Of a stretch of 64,000 nucleotides of DNA, positions 21,480-32,599 are shown piece by piece (within the stretch, counting starts at the first letter, position 1; each line of letters opens with the position of its first letter). The notes under the pieces are model-generated. The model did not search any database. It saw only the letters and a list, made by a program, of their open reading frames with translations, and was not told where the DNA came from. Source of the DNA: Lunularia cruciata (taxonomy: Eukaryota; Streptophyta; Marchantiopsida; Lunulariales; Lunulariaceae); contig OX419758.1 of assembly GCA_948567375.1 (NCBI GenBank), positions 6,887,001 to 6,951,000 of the forward strand. The letters are read 5' to 3'. Position numbers and translations under genes: made by a program.

Positions 21480-23281
21480 TGTAACCTTGGCATTAAGGAT
21501 TTTTGTATATTGTTATCATCATTTTAATAGGCTTCTATGAGTGATAATACAAATTTTTTGGTAGAGGAGAGAGGGTATTGCAATTGGACGAGCCAAACTT
21601 ACTTCACATTATTTTACAAAGAAACTTAATAAATTTACACTACTTCCAAGGTTTGTAGCACCCACTGGTATTATCTTTGCATCGAGGATACTTCCACCTT
21701 TATACATCCTTAGAGAAAGTTCACTATAAAACTCAACATAAACCTCTTTTGGTAAATTTAGTATATTCAACCATTCGATTCGATTTGATTTGGGACTTTG
21801 CCCTTCTTTCGAGTGCCTTGGGCCCTTTCTTCTTTTTACACTTTTATTGCCTTGTATATGAAGAGAAGGAAGGGAATACACTGTTTAGTGCTTTCATTTG
21901 GCTCGGTCGTCTACGTAACATCCTTTCAATCCGTAGAATGCTTGTAGAAAAGCGTTGTCAGTACATATGAGCTACTACTACAGTAAAAGTGGCTTTTAGT
22001 TCACGGCAGCAGGATGATGGCATGTGCTCAGTACGAGATCAATGTAAAAAGGCTATGAAGATACTGTGAAAGAATTTGCCAGGAGTTGTAAGAATTACAG
22101 AAGCCTGCATGTAGAGTTACAGGAGTTTATACGTTACCTTTGAGGGCACATTCTTGCTCGCTCACAATCCGGAAAGGCATGCCTTTTCATATCCCGAACT
22201 ACTAAACCTCGATGACTCATGTACTTCCTGTTTCCCAACATACAGTCTTGAACTCTCTATTTGGGAGAACTTTCCACCTACTATTCGTCAATCGAGTCCC
22301 AAGTTACTGCTTGATAGCTCTTCTCCAACCTTGTTCCAATCAGCAAGCCTCCTACTACCTTCTAGTATCTCATATTTCCTTCGAAAGTACCTCCCATATC
22401 CTCCGAAAGTCTTCAACAAGTGTATGCGTACTTCTATCCACAGTCTACGCCATAAAAGTCAATAGGAACTGCAGTAGAAGTCAATAGGAAGTGACAGGCT
22501 CTTTGTACTTTTCATGTCCTTCAACTTTCATATCACATGCACTTGGAGGTACATTCTAGGTAACTTGAGTTCCCACAAGTTATGCAAAAACCCACCGTAA
22601 GTTTCAAGCTCACTTCATAGAATATTTTATGATGTATGATGTCGATAGCATTAGAGCCAATAATTATCAAGGGCTTCTAATACAAAGCTTGTTCTGTAAA
22701 GCAGTTATCCAGGTACAGCGTAAATCATTCTCCATCGCCCATATTCCGAGTATGCATCGGGGTAACAAAATTTGACCAAAGTCTTTCAGGAGTCATCATG
22801 TTGATAGTGATTGAGAAACCACGGTCCATCTTGATCAGATTTATCCCAAGGTTAGCAGTACGTGGAAAACTAAGTTCTTGTCACATAACTACCACCATCG
22901 TGCCACTAGTGGCAAGACGACAAAGAAAGTTGAATGCACTTTTGCAGTGATAAACTTTTGGATTATATTGAATATATATATATTCAAGTATAGATATACG
23001 GTACATCATCTGCTGCTACCTGGGACCCGCATGAAATATGTTTTGCATCCGATTGTGCAAATCTTTTGGGGTTTAGCACTATTTTACCTCTTAAGTTTTG
23101 TCCTTATATGGCTTTATGATATGTCTTCCCGTCCTTGTTGTTATCCTACGTAGCACTCTTAGAATCTCTAACAACTTCTACTAAACTCGAATCCCATAGA
23201 TAAAAGGATAGACCTAGAGAATTCTCATCTTGTCTTGTATTTAAGAATGGCAACGTCCAAAGATGTAAAATCTCAGTCACG
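21480..23281. other. Unassigned region with higher GC
   Basis: No protein family is recognised. Minus-strand open segments at about 22,717-22,880 and 22,270-22,460 have non-repetitive amino-acid content and could be exon remnants, but no splice structure can be supported. A 12-base direct repeat (agtcaataggaa) occurs twice near 22,455-22,490. Confidence 0.35.
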
Positions 23282-23330
23282 ATTTGTCATATCCAATCAA
23301 GTCAGTATGACTTGATTGGATATGACAAAT
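23282..23330. repeat. Perfect 23-bp hairpin
   Basis: Arms 23,282-23,304 and 23,308-23,330 are exact reverse complements around a 3-base centre (gta). The arm begins ATTTGTCATATCCAATCA. No gene surrounds it. Confidence 0.9.
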
Positions 23331-26300
23331 ATGACAGTAAATAGACTTCATTTGATAGTGGTCTCTAATTATGTTACGAATCATAGAGTCACATATGTGT
23401 AATTTCCATACTAATGTTTAGAAATTTACCAAGTATAGCTAAAACAACATTAGATAGTAATATGTTTTTGATATTAGCAACTTCTTGACTATATACTAAG
23501 CATTATGGTCTAGATTAGAGGCTAGAGATCTTGGTGACTCTAAGGCTAGAAATTTTCTGAGATGGCAGTGACAAAAGCTTAGAAATGTTGTTGACGTGGA
23601 CAATGATGTTATTCAACTAAATTCTTCAATAAAAATAGAGGTGCTCATTTACATAGAAATGTTTTGCAATCTTTGATTTGGACCAAACAAAATCTTCACT
23701 CATCAAATTATGATTGACCTTGATGATACGTTAGAGGTAAGTTCTTTGACAGTATTGTCCACTACTATTTTGAATCTTATGTTATAAAATGATTTTTTTA
23801 GGTGGTAGAGTTCTCATTCAAAGTTCAGCTATATTCATCAAGAAGATGTGCAAAATGGAATTTAGTTAACTATTCTGTTTTTTCTTATCATTGAATATGA
23901 AAATAAATAAAATAATTATTTAAATGAAGGTGAAATAAACTTAATGGGGTAAGAAAATGATTTATTGGCTATTAACTAGTAGATTATTAAAAGAGAAGAA
24001 TGATCATTTGCCAATTTATTGATCAATAGTTTTACCTCATAAGCTCTAAAAGCTCATAAAGCCTAGTTAAGCAATATATTTAATCTCTTATGAACTATGA
24101 GCATAGAACTATCACAAAATTTGAGCATGTTGATTTTGTCCTTTTGATATCGCATCTTGATAAACATATGATGAGAAATCAAATCCAAATAAAATATATA
24201 TGAACAAAAGTTGAAGATAGATGCTTGTATTCACAAGCATCTATATTCAATGTGGGCGTCTGTCTCTTAAAGGAAGAGGTATTTCAAGAGCATGTTGGAT
24301 AGTAATAAATTTGATTGTGCTTTTTATTATTTTAGGTTTGATTGTCAAACATGTCTTTGTTTTGCAAAAGAGATTTATTTCCTATCCTAACATATATAGT
24401 ACTACTTGCATTCATAGACTTCTTATCACAAAAGACTGTACGAAGAACCAAGTGAATTCTAGTGAGCACATGCAATGTCACATCCTTATTAAATCCTTAT
24501 TAATGTACTTTGTTTACATAAAGCTAGGATTCTCTATTATGGAGAGAGTTATTTTTGAACTTGTTTATGATCTTCTAGATGAACATATATCTAGAAATAA
24601 ATCCAAACGTATAATAAATGAACAAAGGTTAAATATAGATGCTTGTGTGTGCAACATGGTTGTCTTGTTTCTCAAAGGAAGAAGTCTATGAAAGGGCATG
24701 TTGAAGAGTAAAAAATGTACTAATTAGTATTTATTTTTAAGACCAACAAGTTAGTGTGTCATCACTGTTAGTATTCTACCTTGTCTATCAAGCATACACT
24801 CTAAATGTGAGCATTGAAAAATTATCTTCCTTTCTCTTGCCATTATTTGTATAGTGCATACCCAAAAGAACTGAACTTTAAGAGTCATCCACCTTCTATT
24901 GAAAGTTTCTAGTAATAATGTCACCTAAGGTAGGAATATTTAGATACTTAAGTACACATTCCAAGAAGATTGAATTGTTTGGATTCATTTTTGTTATACA
25001 TTTCTTACTATTGCTCATAAGCATGAAGTCATACTTTCATTGCAAAGTTTCAATCACAATTTTTAGATGTAGTTTTAGTGTAAAAAATTGGTCCTTGTTC
25101 TAATGTTATAGCATAATTAAGATACCACTGTAATACATATAATCACAGTTTGGTACAAAATCCAATATTACATGACCCAACTTTAATGCTGACTTTTTGT
25201 ATTATTAAGCTCTAAATGTATAACTTAGTGCTAAGAAGTATGGTGTATTATTGACAAAATCTATTATGTTTGATAAAAATATCTCATGATTCATAAAATA
25301 AATGGTGTGCTCAAGTTAGTATTTTGTGTCTCTAAGTGGCTGTTTGGACTATTTACTTGGTTTCATTGTTTAGAGAGAACTCGGATTCTTTTTAGGAAAC
25401 AATTTCCATACAAGATTAGTAAGCTTGGTCTCATTGGTGAGAGCTAGACAGTGAAAGAAGGAGTCCATATGTTATTTTACTCTTCTGAGGCCCAATAAAA
25501 AGATCATAGTAAAATGCCAATCAAACTATGGTTACTAACTTATAAGAAAATCAAAAGTATTAGTGTATGCTTTGGATATCTTAACCATATTTGTTACCCA
25601 AATAAAAAGCTAAGAAAAGGATTACCATATTGTACTTCCTTGCCTTTTTCTTGTGCATACATGATGGCCACTTGTAGGATGGCCAAGAAATATCTCTGGG
25701 TGACACCTCTTAAGTAAGAAGCTTCTAAATTATGTTAGTTTCCATCATGAAACATGATATATTATCTCCATTTGGCATCACAAAATTTTATGCTAAGTTA
25801 AACTCTTTGGACGTGAATAGAAAGGACATCAAAAAATTTCAATCAGAATATGCTAGACTATATTGAGCATTATAAGAGACTATGTTTTGCTAAATAATTT
25901 AGAAGTGAATTGAAATTACATAAAAAAGTAGCAATTATGATAAAGGTTATATTCTTGCTAGTGCTTGCAAAAGCCTAAAATTTCCCAAACTCATTGTAAA
26001 AAATCCTATTAGGCAAGTTTTGGGGTAAAAGTTCAACTTCATTGAACTTTAAGAGAGGTATCTTTGGGGTTCATGTAGATGTCAACAAATTTAGGGTTAA
26101 GCATGAGACTTAAACATTTTGTGGACTGCTATGGGATGTTGGAGAAATTTATTCACATGTATGTCTTATGTGTTATATATAATCCTCGACCATTTTTTAC
26201 TTACCTCAAGAGATTAGCCTATTTTCAAAAAAATTTAGCTCATTAAAATGGTAATCTCCTTAGTGAACCTTGTGTTGGCTTACTTTCCTCCTAAAAATTG

Positions 26301-26380
26301 GTTATTTTGCAAGAAATTCAGAATGTTTGTCATCTTTTCACAAATTTTGATGTGCTTTATGTTAAAGAACAAGTGAACAA
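23331..26380. other. AT-rich region without recognised genes
   Basis: Only short or low-complexity open frames are present, the longest being 156 codons at 24,221-24,691, which covers the direct repeat described next and has no known motif. I see no gene I can support. Confidence 0.45.
24175..24715 (+). repeat. Direct repeat pair, LTR-end-like
   Basis: About 125 bp at 24,175-24,300 recurs at 24,590-24,715: aaatccaaa ... tagatgcttgt ... aaaggaaga ... gcatgttgg/gcatgttga. In both, a purine-rich stretch is followed by TGTTG, as at an internal/LTR border. The first copy also holds a hairpin (12-bp arms 24,217-24,228 and 24,233-24,244). Identity unknown. Confidence 0.5.
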
Positions 26381-26757
26381 TGTAAAAGACTAAGGAGAGA
26401 AATAGAATGATGGAAGAGTAGAGTGGAATATCACATTGGGATTCTTAAGTGTGTGAAACTCCAAATGCTTAGCTTGAGCTTAGCTTGGGTATTTATAGGT
26501 AACTTGGGCACAAGCCTTCCAAGGAAGGATCCCTCTAGGAGCCATCTTACTTGGAGTGCAAGCTAAGCTAGCTGTCAACTTAGCGTATAACAACTCTACC
26601 CTTGGAAAACTTACTAGAAGCTAGAATAGTCTACCCACAAGCTTTCTTGATGCTTCTAGCAAATTCTTTGGCTAGTTCTCTTTTTTTGGCTATATTTAGC
26701 TTATACTACTAACTTGTTAGCATCTACTTACATGTCTACTAGCTCCATATTATTACA
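26381..26757 (-). repeat. 3' LTR of chromovirus D
   Basis: On the minus strand it runs from TGTAATAATATGG to GTCTTTTACA, 377 bp, with the same ends as the B1/B2 LTRs. The purine tract before it reads AGCAGTAGGGGCA. Confidence 0.85.
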
Positions 26758-26779
26758 TATGCCCCTACTGCTAGTTGGT

Positions 26780-27742
26780 GATGTCCTTGTCACCATGGAA
26801 TCCTCAAACTCTTGTAGAGCTATTTGTGCATTATGGGGATGAGAAAGAGGCTCTCATGTGACATCATGAAGGGGATACCTTTACAAAGGACTTTTTATTC
26901 AATACATCATTGGTGGCCATGTTGGATGTCATGACATACAACGATATGATCAACTTCATATTCCTCATGATCATTGATAGGGATAAGAGGAAGAGGGGCT
27001 GGAGACGAGTGGGAAAGGAAGATGGGTTAGAAACAAAGGGGTTTAACTTTGAAACATAAAAGATAAGATGGATCCATATATGACTAGGGAGAGCAAGTTT
27101 GTAGGCAATGGGAGAAATAATCTGAGTAATCTCAAGATAGATCTATCCAATTGGGAGTAAGTTTATAGACTTGGGTATCAAGTGCAAGAGGAAAGTTACC
27201 CAAAGAAAGCATGATCTTATCACCTAGTTGAAAGGTGAGAATTTGAGGATGTTTATCAACATATTGCTTTTGCTAATTTTGAGCAAAGAGAAGATGAAAC
27301 TTTACTTGGTGTAGAGATTTAGATAACAAGGATAAGAAGGTGGAAGTATGTGGGACATGAGATAGTAGAGGAGCAAGAAGATCATCTGGAACAAGTGGAT
27401 CTTACCCATAATTAAGGAAGAAGAGAAAAAAGCTAATACTTGCTTGTGTGGAATTATTGTAGGAAAACTTGGAAGTTGCAAGACAAGAATCCCAATTAGT
27501 GTGGTGAATGTTGACAAAGGCACAAAACATCTCCTCCAAAGTGAATTTTGCTTGTTTTTTTTCTATCAATTTGAGGATGATAAGTTGTAAACAATACAAA
27601 CTTAGTACCAAGGAGTTTAAAAAAATGCTTACCAACATTCACCACTAAAGTGAGGATCTTTATTAGAGATGAGAACTCTTGGCATCCCATGGTGCTTGAA
27701 GATGATGGTAAAGTAGATTTGTGCCAATGTTGGAGCATCAGT
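26780..27742 (-). pseudogene. D integrase C-terminal half and chromodomain
   Basis: On the minus strand the integrase core end (H-H-T-N-W-D-S-C-L-A, then F-S-Y-N-N-S-T-Q-A-S) lies at about 27,430-27,530, followed by the C-terminal module and a chromodomain at about 26,800-26,975. The chromodomain begins E-E-Y-E-V-D-H-I but reads K-V-L-C-K-G where B1 and B2 have K-V-L-W-K-G, so a cage Trp is lost, and a frame shift precedes E-P-L. Stops and shifts are frequent. The upstream half of the integrase continues beyond the solo LTR at 28,490. Confidence 0.8.
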
Positions 27743-28489
27743 TGTATTTTAATACTCCGAGGACAAGAGAGGAGAGAAAACACAGATTGCACTCTCAAAC
27801 ATTCGATGCTCCAAGGGAGCACCTTCTCTTTATTATATAGACAAAGAGGGTCTCCTCCAAGGAAGCTCCACCATAGGATTAGGGACACAGATAGGTGAAA
27901 TGTCAGCACGCTCCACCCTTGGATTACTTACTTGGATGGGTGACCTGTCTGGTCTAGGTCCTATCTGGTTGGTCAAACAAGCTTTGACCGGAGGGAATCT
28001 TTTAGGGAATCTTCCTGTAGGAATCTCAGAATCACGTGAGTAAGGTACCGTTGGAAAGCTCTCGACGAGACAAAGCAAGGGGGAGGGAGGCCAGCCTTTC
28101 CTCCATTTGGGGGGGGGGGAGCCAACACATTTTCAAGGCCTAATTCATCCGTTTAGGCCTCCAAAATTGCCTTTAAAGATTTCAGGCATATTTCGGTTCC
28201 TACCCTATTAGTAGAAGTCCCCTTTTGGTGATACCTCTTTCTGATCTGTTTAGTCCGTCATGTGTAACATCCTTCCAGATGTTACCAAACCAATTCTCAC
28301 CTTTAAATCATATGTGTAGCTATTGGTTCTAAGGTTCTCAAGTCTATTTCAGTTTCTGCCCTATTAGTAGAAGTACTCTTTTGGTGATACTTCTATCTGA
28401 TCTATTTTGACCATCATGTATAACATCATTCCAGATGTTACCAAACCGAATTTCACATCTAGATCATATGGCTAACCCTTGGTATTACA
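27743..28489 (-). repeat. Solo LTR, family E1, inside D integrase
   Basis: The D integrase reading is interrupted here and resumes at 28,490. On the minus strand the insert runs TGTAATACC ... AATACA. It resembles 32,600-33,145. Flanking bases GCATC (27,735-27,739) and GTATC (28,491-28,495) may be a target duplication with one transition, with a few extra bases at the ends. It has an internal duplication and a run of ten G at about 28,110. Confidence 0.72.
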
Positions 28490-30300
28490 TGTATCCATGG
28501 TAGGTACCAAATGAATCTACTTGTTGAGCTTTACAGCAAACACTATGATGGTTGTATGGCCCTAGTCTATCTTTAGCAAGGATATGATGCAGTCTAAGCT
28601 TACATGTTCCCAATAGGTAGATGCAATTGGTAGTGGTTGAAGGAGTCCACTCGGCTTTTGATTATTAGTTTTGTTGCATTGGTTGTTCTCACACAATTAA
28701 CAAACCCTCAAACCTTGCATGCCATGTTGGGCCACCACCATTGATGTTATAGGATACACAAAGTCTTGTCCCATCCATATAACCAATGATTAGTTATTCA
28801 TGGACTTCTCAAAGTCACAAAAGTTGTAGAACACTTGGATTTATGTTTCACCCTTGGCTGGAACATAAATCTAGTTTTCATAAAATAGAAAGCCTTTCTT
28901 GAAGAAGAAAATGTTGTATTCCTTGTCGTGTGCTACAAGACAACCTTATACCGACTAAAAGAAGGAGTCTTGTTGTAAAGCAACCATAAAATTGATTTGG
29001 ACTATTTTGTCAAGTGACACTATTGTAATTGTGACTATTATGAGAGATCCAAGAAGAGTCTTCAAACCAGGTTGTCATGATAAAGCATCAATGATAGTAT
29101 GGAACTTGTCCAAAATTTTTAATTAATCTTGATTTCAAACAACTATAGTTATTTCTCCCATCAATGATGTCTACTCTTCATGTGCTCCAAATATATGATC
29201 TGCAACAAAAGTTTGTGATTGGTTTCCATGATCACTTGTTTGTCCAAAAGATAATATCTCTATACCTTTGTAGATATAGCATTGCTAGTTTTTCTTGATC
29301 TCAAATAGAGTAATTCCTTTATATGATTTTTAGTTAATAAGACACAAAGGCAATGGGATGTAATCCATCTGGAAATTCCTATTGCAACACGACTCCATTT
29401 GCAAAGTTAGAAACATCAAAATCAATCATACAAGGTAGTTGAGGATCATATGGTTGGAGGATGGGTTGTGAAGACACCTTATGCTTTAGTTCTTGAATGA
29501 TCCTTTGTGCTTGGTGGTCCACTAAAAGCTTGATGTCTTCTCCAAGAGATTGGTCAATGGTGTGAGCACACAAGCATAGTAATGGATGAACCATTGGTAA
29601 AACTCACCAATGCATTAAATACTCACACTTCCATGGCATCCTTAAGAGTAAGCCAATTGGTAATGGCCTTGATTTTCTCCTTTCCATCTTGATCCCCTTT
29701 GATGAGACCTTATGACTAAGAGGATATCTTCCTTCTACCAAAAGGTACACTTTTACTTTTTGCAATAAAACTTCCATACAATACCATCCAAGAATACCAC
29801 CATATATTGATCTAATAGCCCATCCAACACTTGATGCATTTGATCTATGAAAATTTCCAAAGTATTAGTGAGCCCAAAAGGTAAAACTCTCCACTCAAAA
29901 TGTTTATACCTCATGCAAAAGGTATTATTCTGTACCTATAAAATGAGAATGTGCCAATATCCATTTTGAAGATCCAACTTGGAGAAGTATCATGCTCTAC
30001 TCTATTAATCCAATAAGTAATCAATTCAAGGCAAGAGATACATATTCTTCATAGTTTGTTTTTTAAGGCCATGGTAGTCATTATAGGGTTGAAGTACTCT
30101 ATCCTTGTTTGGTACAAAGAGTATTGGTGCTCCCAAGGAGATGTATTATATCATATGAAATCCTTCTCCAACAACCCGGTCAATGTTATTGGAGCTCTTT
30201 TAACTTTTTTGGTGAGAGCCTATAGATTGGTCTACTCATGGGAGTAATACCTACCAATAGCTTGATATTGAAGGGCATACCTCAATCAAATGGTAATCCT
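28490..30300 (-). pseudogene. D pol upstream part (RT-RH-IN start)
   Basis: On the minus strand, starting near 30,240: reverse transcriptase (S-P-W ... P-I-L-F-like start in mixed frames; later F-I-D-Q-M-H-Q-V-L), active site F-L-D-G at 29,783-29,794 where B1 reads F-L-D-D, then connection and RNase H (M-I-D-F-D-V-S-N-F-A near 29,410), and integrase finger and core start (W-E-H-V-like block near 28,600). The Asp-to-Gly change in the active site (GAT to GGT) would stop polymerase activity. Heavy decay by stops and shifts is seen throughout. Assignment rests on motif order and close matching to B1. Confidence 0.78.
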
Positions 30301-30564
30301 TTTGGATGATCATCCATAAACACATTTTACATTTCTTGCACTATTTGATCAACCATTGCTTGTTGAGGTTACTTGCTCTCATCATATTCTCCTTGAATGA
30401 TGGTCTTGATCCACACAACAAAAATAGGTATATATTTTCCCAAAGCTTGCTCTATAGCTATTGTATTGATAAACTTCTTATTTCTTACTTAGAGGTACCA
30501 AACAACCTAATTTGTAATTCTTACCTTCGTGTTATAATTGAATTTGTTGTTGGATCCAATCAAA

Positions 30565-31075
30565 TTAAACCGTATGACATTCAAGCCAAGGCAGACTTAG
30601 AATGATATTGTAGCAAAGAGGATCTACCACAAACCTCACACACTTTGAATAGTCCTTCTTAATCTTGAATATAACAAGATATGAAGCGCAAAATGCAAAA
30701 CCCTTTCTACCATCCACTATCATCAATCTAATACCAAATACTAGTTTGCTAGGAATACATAATTCCTTCATTAATTGTATAGATATATAATTTTTAGAAC
30801 TCCCATAATCAACCAAACTTGTAAAACAATGATTGGATATCATACCTTGCAAATGTTTCAAACTTGCATAGGTTCAGCATTTAATCCTATTGGAAAAAAT
30901 CAAGTTCACAGTAAGTAGCTAGATATCTCTTACTAGGATTCATTTTTTCCTTGATCCTCATATTCCAAGAATTACACTTGGGTGATGTGTCAAGGTTGTC
31001 CATTCTTAGTTAGACATTTGGTGATATAATGTCCTATTTGGTGACAATAAAAGTAACCACTATTTTATCATAATC
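30565..31075 (-). pseudogene. D protease and gag knuckle
   Basis: A 98-codon frame (30,861-30,565) is a retropepsin: S-L-V-D-Y-G-S-S-K-N-Y near its start, where D-S-G is now D-Y-G, and I-I-L-S-L-P-W-L-E at its end. Upstream on the same strand, at about 31,020-31,070, a gag zinc knuckle reads Y-F-Y-C-H-Q-I-G-H-Y-I-T-K-C; the first Cys is Tyr. Both belong to chromovirus D by strand and order. Non-functional. Confidence 0.72.
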
Positions 31076-31230
31076 ATTTTCTATCTATAGTGCTAAGTGA
31101 TTTCTTTTCAATAATATATCATCTATATATACATTGTTACACAAATAGATTTTTGTTGATATCATACACTATAGAAATAAAAATCATACAATAGTCATAA
31201 ATAAACTCTAAAGTATCACAATAATCAATT
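31075..31230 (-). repeat. Dispersed repeat, copy 2
   Basis: Reverse complement matches 405-515: gattattgtgatactttag ... ctatagtgtatgatatc. It lies at the 5' edge of the D gag relic. Confidence 0.55.
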
Positions 31231-31504
31231 TTCTCTTCTACTTGAAGTACACTCAAATTTCTCTCTTGGGTTGCATTTTAAAGTTATACCCCTTTTCTCA
31301 ACTTGGATCTCCAACCTTAATGGTGTTGTTGATGGAAAGTTTGATATTATAAACAATGCAAGTGATGGTGGGTCCCATGGTGTAATCAATAGTCCTAATA
31401 TAAAATCTGGTTGCTGCTTAGTAGTCTCTAAGCAACTACTAATATAACTCTAATTGGCAAGAGTATCACTCTTATGTTTGAATAAACTAGCTTTGGTGCT
31501 ATAA

Positions 31505-31660
31505 ATATTATGATAGCTATCATGCATATTTACATCACTACACAATATACATCATTGTCAATATCATACATTATAGAAGCACAACTCATCCAAAAGTCAT
31601 ACATAAATGTTAATGTACCACAATTGCACCCTAGTTGGTGGTTAGCTCCCTCGAACTTTT
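31505..31660 (-). repeat. Dispersed repeat, copy 3
   Basis: Reverse complement includes tatgtatgac, gagttgtgcttctataatg and tatattgtgtagtg, matching copy 1 closely. It lies about 430 bp from copy 2 in the same orientation, so the two could be ends of one element. Confidence 0.6.
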
Positions 31661-31677
31661 GATAGCCATCTACTCCA

Positions 31678-31762
31678 ATGGTATATGATATACCATCTAT
31701 ACATAAATACATATGGTATAACATCTATACATACATACATATGGTATATGATATACCATATG
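31678..31762. repeat. Paired AT-rich palindromes
   Basis: ATGGTATATGATATACCAT occurs at 31,678-31,696 and 31,741-31,759. The second extends to 12-bp arms around one base (31,738-31,762). ATACATACATACAT lies between. Confidence 0.85.
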
Positions 31763-31855
31763 GTGTACAAAGCTCAAGAGGCTAGGTGCTATTGAGCCCT
31801 ATCATTAGTTCCTTGTTTGCAATCTATATCACATAAAGAGTGAATTAGGTCAAGT

Positions 31856-31998
31856 ACATTGAGGACATATCCATTATCCTTGAGGAACCACCATGAAAGG
31901 AGGACTCAAATATGCCATATGCCATCCTCTCAAACAACTATCACACACCAACATAATAGTAGCTCCATTGAAATAGCCATATAACATACATCACTAGC
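31856..31998 (-). pseudogene. PHD-like finger after integrase (E)
   Basis: On the minus strand the reading is S-D-V-C-Y-M-A-I-S, a 1-base frame change, then M-L-V-C-D-S-C-L-R-G-W-H, M-A-Y-L-S-P-P, V-P-Q-G, a stop, and W-I-C-P-Q-C. This is the Cys4-His-Cys3 layout of PHD fingers: C-D-x-C, G-W-H-M-x-C-L-x-P-P, V-P-x-G-x-W-x-C-P-x-C. The first Cys is Ser and the Cys after H is Tyr, each one base from Cys. PHD fingers bind histone tails, so it could take the targeting place that the chromodomain has in B1, B2 and D. The role is inference. Confidence 0.68.
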
Positions 31999-32159
31999 CT
32001 ACACATACAATTGCCCAACTTGGGTCCATAGTGCCATCAATGTTGGGGAGGTGGCATGGCACACATGATCCTTCCAAAAAACACCATCATGTCTTTCTAA
32101 CATGAGGACTCTAGAAGGCAAAACCTCATGAATTCTCAAGATAGTGTGGCATGTAGTCA

Positions 32160-32590
32160 CATCAAGTCTTGTTGGTGCTGTGTGTTATCAACTAGTGCAC
32201 CAAAATGACTAGTAATTGGATCCAAGAACAAGTAAGTTGTCCTTCATTAGACTTGTTAGGAAGTGTCACCAACTCAATCCACTTGGAGGAGTGTTCCACC
32301 ATAACCAAAACATATCAATGAGTTCTCACAATCAATGGTAAGGGTCCAAAAAAGTCCAAACTCCAGCAGTAATCTAAGTCCATGATAAGTAATGGGTGTA
32401 ATTGTGGCATGGAAGGACTAAATGATGCTCTAACTTGGTCACAAACCACACATATAGTAACATACTATTGCACACTAGTTTATATACTATGCCACCAATA
32501 ATGACTATGGAGTAAAATATATGTAGATTTTACTCCAAAACGTCCTAGCTCCTCATGAGCATGACATATGATAATTTTCCAAGGATAGAG
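32160..32590 (-). pseudogene. E integrase finger and core start
   Basis: On the minus strand: H-A-H-E-E-L-G-R-F-G-V-K, later C-V-V-C-D-Q-V (HHCC finger), P-Q-L-H-P-L, then the core W-S-L-D-F-F-G-P-L-P and Y-V-L-V-M-V-E-H-S-S-K-W-I-E. The first catalytic Asp (L-D-F) is present. The following core with the second Asp and Glu is missing; a short stretch resembling I-L-P-S-R-V-L-M-L-E then leads to the PHD-like finger. A few stops (for example before Y-V-T-I-C) break the frame. Confidence 0.78.
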
Positions 32591-32599
32591 GACCTTAAG

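Larger units (their letters stand above)
26381..31075 (-). mobile_element. Chromovirus D
   Basis: Minus strand, same family as B1: gag knuckle (about 31,020-31,070), protease, reverse transcriptase, RNase H, integrase, chromodomain, LTR (26,381-26,757). A solo LTR of another family (27,743-28,489) splits its integrase. The RT active site is altered, so it cannot be autonomous. The 5' LTR is not visible; other repeats lie there. Confidence 0.85.

Noticed and set aside
21609-21970. Opposed open frames of 90 and 97 codons
   Set aside because: No motif or splice support; probably chance in the GC-richer island.
24221-24691. 156-codon open frame
   Set aside because: AT-rich, hydrophobic and built over a direct repeat; no family or second line of support.
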